The notes under the pieces were generated by a model. It had not been told where the DNA came from. It saw nothing but the letters and a program-made list of their open reading frames with translations, and searched no databases. From Oscillospiraceae bacterium (GTDB taxonomy: Bacteria; Bacillota; Clostridia; Oscillospirales; Oscillospiraceae), in contig JAISJJ010000034.1 of the NCBI GenBank assembly GCA_031261585.1, positions 1 through 44,575 on the forward strand: a DNA stretch of 44,575 nt, written 5' to 3'. Below are positions 15,760-25,288 of the stretch, piece after piece. Made by a program: the position numbers and the translations under genes. Each line of letters opens with the position of its first letter. Position 1 is the stretch's first letter.

Positions 15760-15797
15760 GTTAGTCAAGGCTTTTTGCGGGGTTCGTGATATTTTGT
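15760..15797. repeat. Direct repeat, right copy
   Basis: GTTAGTCAAGGCTTTTTGCG continuing GGGTTCGTGATATTTTG. It is similar to 15032-15070 with scattered mismatches and a one-base gap. Immediately to its left (15721-15741) is a 21-22 base match to the last codons of udp. Confidence 0.6.
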
Positions 15798-15873
15798 GTG
15801 ATTCAGGGTTTTGTATGGCATCGACGTTATGGAAACATTGATTAGGATTGTAAATTGATGCCGTATAGCACAA

Positions 15874-16683
15874 CTAAAAATATTTGAACAGTACATAGTT
15901 CTCATGCAAATTGAGAGATAAAAATTTGCGCGTGTGAGTTCTCAAGAATTCACTTTTAACATATTCAACTTGGTCTGGGAATAACTTAAATAGTTCTTGG
16001 TAGAACGATTTTGTTATCAATTCGATGCTCTCCTGTATAGCCGTTATGCCGCCACTAATTGCGGAACCCTTAAAACTTTGCAGGTTGCTTATTGTGTACA
16101 GGGGGGTTCCGATAGAGTTACTGCGAGTAGACATTAAAAGTTTCACAGCTTTATTTGCATAGTCATTTTTGCTTTTGCTTGTCGATAGTGACCGTAGCTC
16201 TTCTTTTATTTTGCCTCTGGCACCGTGAGCAAGAATGACTTCAATGTCTTTATTGCTCATACCCTTATGTCTATACGTCTCAATTATCGAGTTAATCTTG
16301 TTTTGAGTGAATTCTCCTTTTTTGCCATGCAAATCATAAGAATTCATATTACTTAACTCAGCATATGGATAATTGTCGCGCTCTGCGGTTGCGCATAACA
16401 ATACCAAATTCGCATTATGATCTAACGGATTGATTTCTAACGCTTTCTCTATCACCTTAATGCGTTCGACTACATTATCAATCATCTCTGCCCTTGTCAA
16501 AAGCGATTTTACCGTAGGTAGATTGTTGATTTCGGCACCGCTGTTTTCCCCTGCGCCGAAAAATGCCATTGCCGCTTTTGTGATTTGTTTTGTGCCGCAA
16601 TAATTGCAAAACGAGATTTCAGTACTTGGATCAACCTGAATTTCCGCACCGCAAACAGCGCACTTTGCCGATTCAAAAGTCAT
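15874..16683 (-). CDS. Zinc-ribbon protein with TPR-like region, unknown function
   Basis: A 269-residue protein. The start is the ATG at 16683 with AAAAGGAGAAGGC upstream; the track ORF begins earlier, inside udp. The N-terminus holds a zinc ribbon: CAVCG, 15 residues, then CNYCGTK, as in many small Firmicute proteins that carry a zinc-ribbon head. A helical region follows (ALEINPLDHNANLVLLCATAERD), suggestive of one TPR, and then a helical C-terminus ending VLFKYF. I cannot assign a function. It is AT-rich and lies directly downstream of udp (19 bases), so it may ride on the GH3-udp transcript. Confidence 0.72.
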   Translation of the reverse strand: MTFESAKCAVCGAEIQVDPSTEISFCNYCGTKQITKAAMAFFGAGENSGAEINNLPTVKSLLTRAEMIDNVVERIKVIEKALEINPLDHNANLVLLCATAERDNYPYAELSNMNSYDLHGKKGEFTQNKINSIIETYRHKGMSNKDIEVILAHGARGKIKEELRSLSTSKSKNDYANKAVKLLMSTRSNSIGTPLYTISNLQSFKGSAISGGITAIQESIELITKSFYQELFKLFPDQVEYVKSEFLRTHTRKFLSLNLHENYVLFKYF

Positions 16684-16702
16684 GCCTTCTCCTTTTATTC
16701 CT

Positions 16703-17440
16703 TCACAACCACCGCACCGCGCCCACCGCGCAGCGTATCGCATCGCCCGTGTCATGCACCTCGTCCGCGTCCAATCCTAACCGCCGACGCTCCTGATTCC
16801 AGACGGTGCTGAGTACGCAGCCCGCGCGCGCTCCGAGTGCGTTTGCGACGGTGAACAGCGCGGCGGACTCCATCTCGGACGCGAGTGTGCCGAGACGGAG
16901 CCACGCTTCCCACTTTGCTTCAAGTTCGCGAGCGACGGGCATGCGCGACGGCTCGTGCTGTCCGTAAAACGAGTCTTTGCAATGCACAACGCCGACGTGG
17001 TGCGCAAGTCCGAGCGACTTCGCGGCGGTCACGAGCGCGTTTGTCACGTCAAAATCCGCGGCGGCGGGGTACTCGATCGGCGCGTACTCGCGGCTCGTAC
17101 CCTCCGCGCGAATCGCCGCCTGCGCTATGACGAGATCGCCCGCGTGGACGCGCTCCGCCATGCCGCCGCACGTGCCTATGCGGATAAACGTGCGCACACC
17201 GACTGCGTACAGTTCCTCGGCCGCAATCGCCGCCGACGGTCCGCCGATACCAGTTGACATCACGAGTACCGACGTGCCGTGCGTCTCGCCGAGCCACGTC
17301 GTGAACTCGCGGTTCTGCGCGACGAAACGCGGATTGTCCAGCTCACGCGCAATCGTCTCGACGCGCGCGGGATCGCCCGGCAGCAGCGCGACGGTTGCGC
17401 CGTGAGCGTCGTTGAACCCGATGTGGTAACTCTCTACCAT
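16703..17440 (-). CDS. udp: Uridine phosphorylase
   Basis: A 245-residue nucleoside phosphorylase of the Udp/PNP (NP-I) family, which splits uridine with phosphate to uracil and ribose-1-phosphate. GATVALLPGDPARVE, REFTTW, VMSTGIGGPSAAIAAEEL and FIRIGTCGGM follow E. coli Udp closely, and EMESAALFTVANALG is the ribose-binding block. The uracil-specificity segment reads FYGQHEPSRM where E. coli has FYPGQERYD, so the pyrimidine-binding Gln is kept but the Arg position differs. Specificity is therefore likely but not certain. The start ATG overlaps the GH3 stop by seven bases. The 3' end (GAVRWL) is partly duplicated at 15721-15741. Confidence 0.85.
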   Translation of the reverse strand: MVESYHIGFNDAHGATVALLPGDPARVETIARELDNPRFVAQNREFTTWLGETHGTSVLVMSTGIGGPSAAIAAEELYAVGVRTFIRIGTCGGMAERVHAGDLVIAQAAIRAEGTSREYAPIEYPAAADFDVTNALVTAAKSLGLAHHVGVVHCKDSFYGQHEPSRMPVARELEAKWEAWLRLGTLASEMESAALFTVANALGARAGCVLSTVWNQERRRLGLDADEVHDTGDAIRCAVGAVRWL

Positions 17441-19842
17441 ATAAATTGCATCTTGTCCTCGACCTCGACCGCTTTGCTGTTCTCGATCTCCGCATCGGGC
17501 AAACGCCCCAGTCCGCGGTCAATCGCGGCGGTGCGCAGGATAACGGACAGGATATTGCGGGCGTTGCGGTGGAGTTCCGCGCGGGTGAGTGTGCCGTTTT
17601 CGAGCGACAATATGATGTCGTCGTTCGCGTTCTCGGCGAGTGTGTCGTTCACGCACATCTGCAAATCGTTCTGCGCGCGCACCATTACGGCGCGGGCAGT
17701 GCGGCTCGGGAAGCCGTTCTCGTCGTCGGCGGACGAACCCCACCAGTCGGTCATGACGATGCCGTCGAAACCCCATTGGTCGCGGAGAATCGTCGTCGTG
17801 AGGTCGTAGCTGCCCGCCGTGAACAGCCCGTTGACCTTGCCGTACGTGGACATTATCGCCATGCAGTCGCCCTCCTTGACCGCGATCTCGTACCCGCGCA
17901 GGTAGATTTCGCGTTGCGCGCGCGCGGAGATCACGCTATCGAGCGCGAAACGGTGCATCTCACGGTTGTTCGCGGCGAAGTGCTTGATTGTACCCGAGAC
18001 CTTGGATTTATGCAGCCCGCGCAGTTGCGCCGCCGCCATCTTGCCCGTGAGCAGCGGATCCTCCGAGAAATACTCGAAGTTGCGTCCGTTCAGCGGACTG
18101 CGGTGGATATTCACACCCGGTCCCAAAATCAGATCGACGCGTTTTGAGCGCATCTCCGCGCCGAGGTAGCCGAACAGCTCCTCGATCAGCGCGTCGTTGA
18201 AGCTCGAAGCGAGACACGCGCCGTTCGGCATCGAGAACGCGAGACCGCCAGCATCGAAACGCAAGCCGCTCGGACCGTCGGTGCAGGTGAGAATCGGAAT
18301 ACCGAACGCCTGCAATCCCTCGGTCAAGCCGCCGAACGCGCCGCCGCAACCCGCCGTGACTTTCGTCGAATTCATGCCCTCGCCGCGCACAATCGGGACG
18401 AGAACGTCGTTCGGTATCTGCGCGATAAAATCGTCGATATCCGCCTTGCCGTCGTACACGTCCGCGAGTTTGATACCGCGATCACCCGTGAAATCGGGCG
18501 CGTCGGGCAGGTTCGCGGCGATGCGCGCGGCGAGATCGACATTCGAGAGCGGTGCGTCCTCCTCGGTGATGCCGTTGTCGCTGTTTCTCAGGCGTTTGAA
18601 CGGCGTAACAGGCGCGAGAGCCTCGTGCAAATGTCCGAGACACGCGACCTCGGAGATGGTGAACCCGAACGCGAGTTCCGCGTCGCGCACGTTGTCGCCG
18701 ACGAACACGTCGTAGTCGCCCGCTTCCAGCACCCACGCGTTGCGGTGTCCCGAAACGCCTGAGTCGTCAAAACTCGCGAAGTTCACGGGCGGGAACGCGA
18801 TGTTCAGCGTCTGTGTGCCGCCCGGCGCGAGCAGATCGGTCTTTGCGTACGCCGCGAGAACGCGGTCGGGCTTGCCGAGCGCACCCTGCGGTGCTTTGAC
18901 GTACACCTGAACCGAGCGTTTGCCGTGCGTGTTGCCCGTATTCGTCACGCTCACGGTGATCTGCGTCGTCTCGCCGAGTACATAGTCGATGCACTCCGTA
19001 TCGAACGCCGTATACGACAGCCCGAACCCGAACGGGTACAGTACCGCGTCGCGCGCCGCTGACTCGAACCAGCGGTAGCCGACGAAAATGTCCTCGGCGT
19101 AAATGTCCTGCGCGCCATCGCCGAAATTTTTCGTGGACGGATAGTCGTCAATCTCGCGCGCAATCGTGTCGGGCAAGCCGCCCGACGGATTCACGGCACC
19201 CGTCAGTACATCGGCAGCCGAGCCGCCGCCCTCCTGTCCGCCGTGCCACGCGTACAGCACCGCGCTCGGTTTGTACGTCTCGACCCACCGCATGTCGATG
19301 ATGTTACCGACGTTCAGCACGACCGCGACGCGCGCAAACGACTGCGTCACGAGCGACAGCATGGACTCCTCGTCTGCGGTCAGATAGTAGCTGCCCGCTT
19401 CGGGCTTGTTGTCCTTGTCCTCGCCCGCCGTGCGCCCGATTATGACGACGGCTATATCCGCGCGCTTCGCGGATTCCGTGACGAGTTCAGCGGTGAGCGG
19501 CATCTCAGCCTGCGCCCACGGTTCCTGCGCCCAGCCCTGACCGGGGTCGAACGGGTGTTCCGCAACCCACGCGGCGTACGTGCCGATCAGCGTCTCGTCG
19601 AGCGCGACACCCGATTCGCGCAACGCGTCCACGAGTCCGAGTGCGCGGCGCACGTTGACCATGCCGCCCGAACCCGTGCCTGATTTGTACCAATTGAGCT
19701 GTGTGCGCCCGAATACGGCGACGGTATCGGTGCCGCGCAGGGGCAGCGTGTCGTTCTCGTTGCGCAGCAGGACGCACCCCTCGGCGGCGGCAAGCCTTGC
19801 GGTCTGAGCGTATTTTGCGTAGTCAACGGCAAATGGGTTCAT
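17434..19842 (-). CDS. GH3 beta-glycosidase with inverted domain order
   Basis: An 802-residue glycoside hydrolase family 3 enzyme whose domains are permuted. The usual C-terminal part comes first: AAAEGCVLLRNENDTLPL and VAVFGRT, then YPFGFGLSYTAF and a fibronectin-III-like domain (about 280-400). The (beta/alpha)8 catalytic domain follows: GPSGLRFD, GPGVNIHRSPLNGRNFEYFSEDP, KHFAANNRE and GIVMTDWWG, whose Asp (about D699) is the nucleophile. Clostridial beta-glucosidases with this order are known. The start is the ATG at 19842 with AGGAG upstream. There is no signal peptide, so it should be cytoplasmic, consistent with hydrolysis of imported oligosaccharides. It overlaps udp by seven bases; this pairing with nucleoside salvage has no obvious metabolic logic. 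Confidence 0.92.
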   Translation of the reverse strand: MNPFAVDYAKYAQTARLAAAEGCVLLRNENDTLPLRGTDTVAVFGRTQLNWYKSGTGSGGMVNVRRALGLVDALRESGVALDETLIGTYAAWVAEHPFDPGQGWAQEPWAQAEMPLTAELVTESAKRADIAVVIIGRTAGEDKDNKPEAGSYYLTADEESMLSLVTQSFARVAVVLNVGNIIDMRWVETYKPSAVLYAWHGGQEGGGSAADVLTGAVNPSGGLPDTIAREIDDYPSTKNFGDGAQDIYAEDIFVGYRWFESAARDAVLYPFGFGLSYTAFDTECIDYVLGETTQITVSVTNTGNTHGKRSVQVYVKAPQGALGKPDRVLAAYAKTDLLAPGGTQTLNIAFPPVNFASFDDSGVSGHRNAWVLEAGDYDVFVGDNVRDAELAFGFTISEVACLGHLHEALAPVTPFKRLRNSDNGITEEDAPLSNVDLAARIAANLPDAPDFTGDRGIKLADVYDGKADIDDFIAQIPNDVLVPIVRGEGMNSTKVTAGCGGAFGGLTEGLQAFGIPILTCTDGPSGLRFDAGGLAFSMPNGACLASSFNDALIEELFGYLGAEMRSKRVDLILGPGVNIHRSPLNGRNFEYFSEDPLLTGKMAAAQLRGLHKSKVSGTIKHFAANNREMHRFALDSVISARAQREIYLRGYEIAVKEGDCMAIMSTYGKVNGLFTAGSYDLTTTILRDQWGFDGIVMTDWWGSSADDENGFPSRTARAVMVRAQNDLQMCVNDTLAENANDDIILSLENGTLTRAELHRNARNILSVILRTAAIDRGLGRLPDAEIENSKAVEVEDKMQFIW

Positions 19843-19868
19843 GATGTACTCCTTGTGTTTTTGATGGT

Positions 19869-19897
19869 ATTTTATCATAGATTTATGGGATAAGCAA
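19869..19897 (-). promoter_or_regulatory. Promoter of GH3-udp
   Basis: TTGCTT (19892-19897) is 17 bases from TAAAAT (19869-19874) on the minus strand, about 20 bases before the Shine-Dalgarno sequence of the GH3 gene. Confidence 0.6.
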
Positions 19898-20084
19898 TAT
19901 GTTTCGAGCGGTGTGAGGGGTGAAATTTCAGGGGTGGGGGATTGCGCACGTGTCACAGGGTCACCCCTACACAAACCGCGACATTTGCGCGTTTATTCGG
20001 CATGCGTTTGTCGCGCATTTTGCGCGTTGTTTGTGTGAAAACAACCGCTTATTCCGCAATATCTTGCGGAATGTAATCTTTTCC
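19898..20084. other. Divergent intergenic region GH3/typA
   Basis: The 310-base gap 19843-20153 holds the GH3 promoter on one side and the typA promoter on the other. Between them is a degenerate repeat-like stretch ending CACCCCTACAC (about 19962-19972) and a perfect hairpin ATTCCGCAA-TATC-TTGCGGAAT at about 20050-20071. I see no gene here. Confidence 0.5.
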
Positions 20085-20113
20085 TTGCAATCGGGGCTGA
20101 CAGGGTGTATAAT
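20085..20113 (+). promoter_or_regulatory. Promoter of typA
   Basis: TTGCAA (20085-20090) is 17 bases from TATAAT (20108-20113), giving a leader of about 35 bases. The Shine-Dalgarno sequence before typA is weak (GAAAGA). Confidence 0.7.
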
Positions 20114-20153
20114 AACCTGATATTTTATGTGAAAGAAAGACCGAAAAAACAAT

Positions 20154-21980
<1,827 letters not shown>

Positions 21981-22010
21981 TTGACAGTTGACAATTGACA
22001 GTTGACAATT
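21981..22010. repeat. AT-rich TTGACAGTTGACAATTG string
   Basis: Tandem 7-base units TTGACAR directly after typA, followed by AACGAGGGTTACGG. That is the left half of the hairpin used as terminator at 12497 and 31289, so this may be a decayed terminator cassette. Confidence 0.6.
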
Positions 22011-22036
22011 AGAACGAGGGTTACGGGGCAGTGTCA

Positions 22037-22537
22037 ATGAAAAGCGTTGGGAATAGAAAAAGCACACGGTTGAGGGGCTATGACTATTCAGCCGATGGTG
22101 TATATTTTGTAACATTCTGTGTTACGGACAGACATGAGATGCTGAGCGAAGTTGTCGTAGGGGCGGGGTCTACCCGCCCTTGGGTAGAATTATTGCCGCA
22201 TGGAATAGTTGTTGAAACAGCTGTTTCGCATATACCCGATAAATACAGTCATGTAGCAATAGACAAATACGTTATCATGCCGAACCATGTCCATTTCATT
22301 ATGTCAATCCAAGGGCGGGTTGACCCCGCCCCTACGTTGGGTCAAATCGTTGCTTATTTGAAGTATCAAACCGCAAAGACGGCTGAAACGCGCGAACTAT
22401 GGCAGCGCGGATTCTATGACAGAATCATCCGAAACAGCGACGAATATCGGAGAATCTGGCAGTATATTGACAACAATCCAGCCACATGGCGAGAAGATCG
22501 TTATTACGTAAACAGGGCTGATGCAAGTCATGTTTGA
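22037..22537 (+). CDS. REP-associated (RAYT-like) Y1 transposase
   Basis: A 166-residue single-strand DNA transposase of the Y1/IS200-like superfamily, RAYT branch. YDYSADGVYFVTFCVTDR is the family N-terminus. VIMPNHVHFIM holds the HxH metal site (about H84/H86). LKYQTAK carries a candidate nucleophilic Tyr. GFYDRIIRNSDEYRRIWQYIDNNPATW is the characteristic RAYT C-terminus. I start at ATG 22037; a GTG two codons upstream is possible. Strikingly, two arms of the window's GTAGGGG repeat family lie in frame inside the gene and encode VVGAGSTRPWV and QGRVDPAPT. No left/right ends of an IS are visible, as expected for a domesticated RAYT. It precedes the Nudix gene by 64 bases. Confidence 0.85.
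   Translation: MKSVGNRKSTRLRGYDYSADGVYFVTFCVTDRHEMLSEVVVGAGSTRPWVELLPHGIVVETAVSHIPDKYSHVAIDKYVIMPNHVHFIMSIQGRVDPAPTLGQIVAYLKYQTAKTAETRELWQRGFYDRIIRNSDEYRRIWQYIDNNPATWREDRYYVNRADASHV
22156..22336. repeat. GTAGGGG-family inverted pair inside the RAYT gene, copy 5
   Basis: The left arm CGTAGGGGCGGGGTCTACCC (22156-22183 in full) and right arm GGGTTGACCCCGCCCCTACG (22309-22336 in full) face each other across 125 bases that encode the HxH core of the transposase. Both arms are translated. Confidence 0.8.
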
Positions 22538-22601
22538 AGAGATATCCGCGTTTTTCAACGGCGCACCGAGATATCGACCAATCGGACACGGAGGTTACAC
22601 A

Positions 22602-23135
22602 ATGCCGCATTTTGAAAAACAGATCGATTCCGCTGAGATTTACAGCGGCAGGATCATACGCGTGCGCCGCGACACGGTGCTGCTCGACAACGGGAAAACC
22701 GCGCCGCGCGAGATTGTCGAACACGCGGGCGGTGTCGGCGTCGTCGCGATAACCGACGCGGGCGAGATCGTGCTTGTGCGGCAGTATCGGTATGCGGTCG
22801 GGCAAGAGCTGATCGAGATACCCGCGGGCAAGCTCGAATACGGAGAGGATCCGTTCGAGTGCGCGAAACGCGAGTTGTCGGAGGAGACGGGGTACGACGC
22901 GCGCGAGTGGCGTTCGCTGGGGCGTATCTGCTCGTCGCCCGGGTTCTGCTCGGAGGTTCTGCACCTGTATCTCGCGACGGGGCTGACGAACGGCGCGGCA
23001 CACCCCGACGACGATGAGTTTTTGGACGTGCTGCATGTAAAGTTTTCCGATTTTTTGGAAATGATAGCGTCGGACGAGGTGACGGACGCGAAAACGGTGG
23101 TCGCCGCGCTGAAAGCCGAGCGGTATGTGAAGTGA
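22602..23135 (+). CDS. Nudix hydrolase, ADP-ribose pyrophosphatase type
   Basis: A 177-residue Nudix protein. The start is the ATG at 22602 (MPHFEKQIDS), with GGAGG six bases upstream; the track ORF reads further back. GKLEYGEDPFECAKRELSEETGY matches the Nudix box GX5EX7REUXEEXGU at residues 76-98. IVLVRQYRYAVGQELIEIPAG before it and RICSSPGFCSEVLHLYLATGL after it are typical of ADP-ribose pyrophosphatases (NudF-like), which split ADP-ribose to AMP and ribose-5-phosphate. It precedes walR by 23 bases, so it may be the first gene of the walRK transcript, though no promoter was identified. Confidence 0.88.
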   Translation: MPHFEKQIDSAEIYSGRIIRVRRDTVLLDNGKTAPREIVEHAGGVGVVAITDAGEIVLVRQYRYAVGQELIEIPAGKLEYGEDPFECAKRELSEETGYDAREWRSLGRICSSPGFCSEVLHLYLATGLTNGAAHPDDDEFLDVLHVKFSDFLEMIASDEVTDAKTVVAALKAERYVK

Positions 23136-23158
23136 TATTGGGAGGAGTCAGCTGAAAT

Positions 23159-23833
23159 ATGCGGAAAATACTAATCGTCGACGATGAGAAAAATCTCGTG
23201 GACATTCTCAAATTCAACCTCAAACGCGAGTACGACGTCGCCGAGGCGTACGATGGCGAGGAGGCGTTGGAGCAGTATAGGACGTTCACGCCCGATTTAA
23301 TCCTGCTCGATGTGATGCTGCCGAAGATCGACGGGTTCGAGGTGTGCCGAAAAATCCGCGAAAAGGACATGCGCACGTCGATCATCATGTTCACGGCGCG
23401 CATTGAGGAGTCCGACCGCGTGCTCGGGTTGGAGATCGGCTGCGACGACTATATCACGAAGCCGTTCGTACTGCGCGAGGTGCAACTGCGCATAAAGGCG
23501 AACATGCGCCGCCTGAACGACGGGCAGATGCAGGAACACCACGGGACGGAGGGCATTGCGATAGACGATGCGCGGCTTGACGCGTTTGTGGACGGTGCGG
23601 CGGCGGAACTTACGCCGCGCGAGTTCGAGCTATTGAAAGTGCTGATGGCGTCACCGGGCAGGGTCGTGTCGCGTGAGGAATTGTTGCGCGATGTGTGGCA
23701 GTACGACTATTTCGGCGACGCGCGCGCTGTCGATGTCGCCGTGCGCCGCTTGCGCGAGAAGATCGAGAAGGACACAACCGAGCCGAAATATATCATGACG
23801 AAGCGCGGCGCGGGCTATTATTACGCGGGGTAG
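23159..23833 (+). CDS. walR: Response regulator, WalR/YycF-like (OmpR family)
   Basis: A 224-residue OmpR-family regulator. The receiver shows ILIVDDEKN (acidic pair D8/D9), LILLDVMLP with the phospho-acceptor D51, the Thr of MFTAR and the Lys of YITKPF. The winged-helix domain begins at about residue 130 with LTPREFELLKVL and ends EPKYIMTKRGAGYYYAG. The assignment to WalR rather than PhoB-like rests on the operon: a HAMP-type kinase three bases downstream, followed by YycH- and YycI-like genes. WalR controls peptidoglycan hydrolases and is usually essential in low-GC Gram-positives. The start ATG has GGGAGGAG upstream at slightly long spacing. Confidence 0.85.
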   Translation: MRKILIVDDEKNLVDILKFNLKREYDVAEAYDGEEALEQYRTFTPDLILLDVMLPKIDGFEVCRKIREKDMRTSIIMFTARIEESDRVLGLEIGCDDYITKPFVLREVQLRIKANMRRLNDGQMQEHHGTEGIAIDDARLDAFVDGAAAELTPREFELLKVLMASPGRVVSREELLRDVWQYDYFGDARAVDVAVRRLREKIEKDTTEPKYIMTKRGAGYYYAG

Positions 23834-23836
23834 GTT

Positions 23837-25288
23837 ATGAGACGAAGTCTGCGCGCGAAACTGGTTTTTATCATGCTGTTGCTCATCGTCATGCTCATGA
23901 CTGTGGTGCTGACGTTTCTCATTCGCGGTGTCGGAAACTTTTTTGAGGATGAGTTCAACGCGCGCATGGAGACGGCGTTCTCCGAGACGGCAATGCTCAG
24001 CGGCATCTATGAGAGCGCGGACATACCCGACGCGCCGATGCACATCGCAGAGGTCGTGTCGGCGTACGCGGGTCAGCTCGGCGTGGACAGAATCGCGCGG
24101 CGGTTCTATATCCTCGACGGTGTGACCGCGCAGGTGCTCGTGGGTCTCACGGGCGACGAGACGTTCGATCTGCTGTCGATAACGCCGACGATACTCTCCG
24201 CGCTCGACGATATGGAGGGCGGCTACGTCTACACGGGGTCGAGCGGGGAGTACATGGACGCGGCGGCGTCGTTTCGCGGTGCCGAGGGGCGGTACATAGT
24301 CTATATCCGTGACGACCGCTCGACGACGGAAACGCTCGCGTCGCAGATTTTCACGATGATAATCGAAGCCGTCGCGCTCGGATTCGCGGTATCGGCGGCT
24401 ATTTCGCTGATATTGTCGCAGACGCTGCTCGCGCCGATACGCGGTATGACGCGCGCCGCCGAGGCTATGGCGGACGGCGACTTCTCCGCGAAAATCCCCG
24501 TAGAATCCGAGGACGAGATAGGCACGCTCGCCACGACGTTCAACGCGATGGCGTCACAGCTCGAACAGAACCTCGACGAACTGCGGCTGTCGGAGATGAC
24601 GCGGCGCGAATTTGTCGCGAACGTGTCGCACGAGATGCGCACACCGCTCGCGAGCATACGCAGTTGCGCCGAGACGCTCGAAAACTGGGACGATATGGAG
24701 CTTTCGGAGCGGGAAACATTTCTCGGGATAATACTGAGCGAGTCCGACCGCATGACGAATATCGTGCAGGATCTGTTGCAGCTCTCGCGGTTTGACGCGG
24801 ACATGGCGCAGATGGAGTCGGAGCCGTTTGACCTCGCAAAGAGCGTGCGCGATGTGTTCTCGGCGTTGCAGCCCGTCGCGGAGCGGCAGCACCAGACGAT
24901 GTCGCTCGAACTGCCGCCTGAACTGCCGAACATCGTCGGCGACCGCGCGCGCATTGAACAGGTGCTCATGAACATCATCGCGAACGCGGTGAAATACACG
25001 CCCGACGGCGGGTTGATAACCGTTACGGCGCGGTGCGCGGACGGATTCGCGCGCGTCACGATAACGGACACGGGCATCGGCATACCAGAGGACGACCTCG
25101 CGCGCGTGTTCGACCGTTTCTACCGCGTGGACAAGGCGCGCTCGCGCGAGTCGGGCGGCACGGGGTTGGGGCTGAGTATCGCGCACGAGATCGTGGCGCG
25201 TCACGGCGGCGAGATCATACCGCACAGCGTGGTCGGTGTCGGCACGTCATTCACGGTGTCGCTGCCGATTGAGGGTGCGTCGGCGTGA
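23837..25288 (+). CDS. walK: Sensor histidine kinase, WalK/YycG-like
   Basis: A 483-residue membrane kinase. There are two helices, residues 8-30 and about 171-196, around a 140-residue extracytoplasmic domain. HAMP follows (about 197-250: SQTLLAPIRGMTRAAEAMADGDF), then HisKA with FVANVSHEMRTPL (phospho-His about H265) and HATPase with NIIANAVKYTPDG (N box), DTGIGIPEDD (G1), FDRFYRVDKARS (F box) and GGTGLGLSI (G2). The PAS domain of Bacillus WalK between HAMP and HisKA is missing, as in some clostridial versions. It starts three bases after walR and overlaps the next gene as GTGA. By context it probably senses cell-wall synthesis state. Confidence 0.87.
   Translation: MRRSLRAKLVFIMLLLIVMLMTVVLTFLIRGVGNFFEDEFNARMETAFSETAMLSGIYESADIPDAPMHIAEVVSAYAGQLGVDRIARRFYILDGVTAQVLVGLTGDETFDLLSITPTILSALDDMEGGYVYTGSSGEYMDAAASFRGAEGRYIVYIRDDRSTTETLASQIFTMIIEAVALGFAVSAAISLILSQTLLAPIRGMTRAAEAMADGDFSAKIPVESEDEIGTLATTFNAMASQLEQNLDELRLSEMTRREFVANVSHEMRTPLASIRSCAETLENWDDMELSERETFLGIILSESDRMTNIVQDLLQLSRFDADMAQMESEPFDLAKSVRDVFSALQPVAERQHQTMSLELPPELPNIVGDRARIEQVLMNIIANAVKYTPDGGLITVTARCADGFARVTITDTGIGIPEDDLARVFDRFYRVDKARSRESGGTGLGLSIAHEIVARHGGEIIPHSVVGVGTSFTVSLPIEGASA

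Noticed and set aside
19920-19975. A tenth GTAGGGG element between GH3 and typA
   Set aside because: Only an ACCCCTACAC end and a loose GGGGTG stretch are visible; no paired hairpin arms could be drawn.
20050-20071. Hairpin ATTCCGCAA-TATC-TTGCGGAAT as a terminator
   Set aside because: It lies upstream of the typA promoter with no gene ending nearby and no T-run directly after it on either strand.
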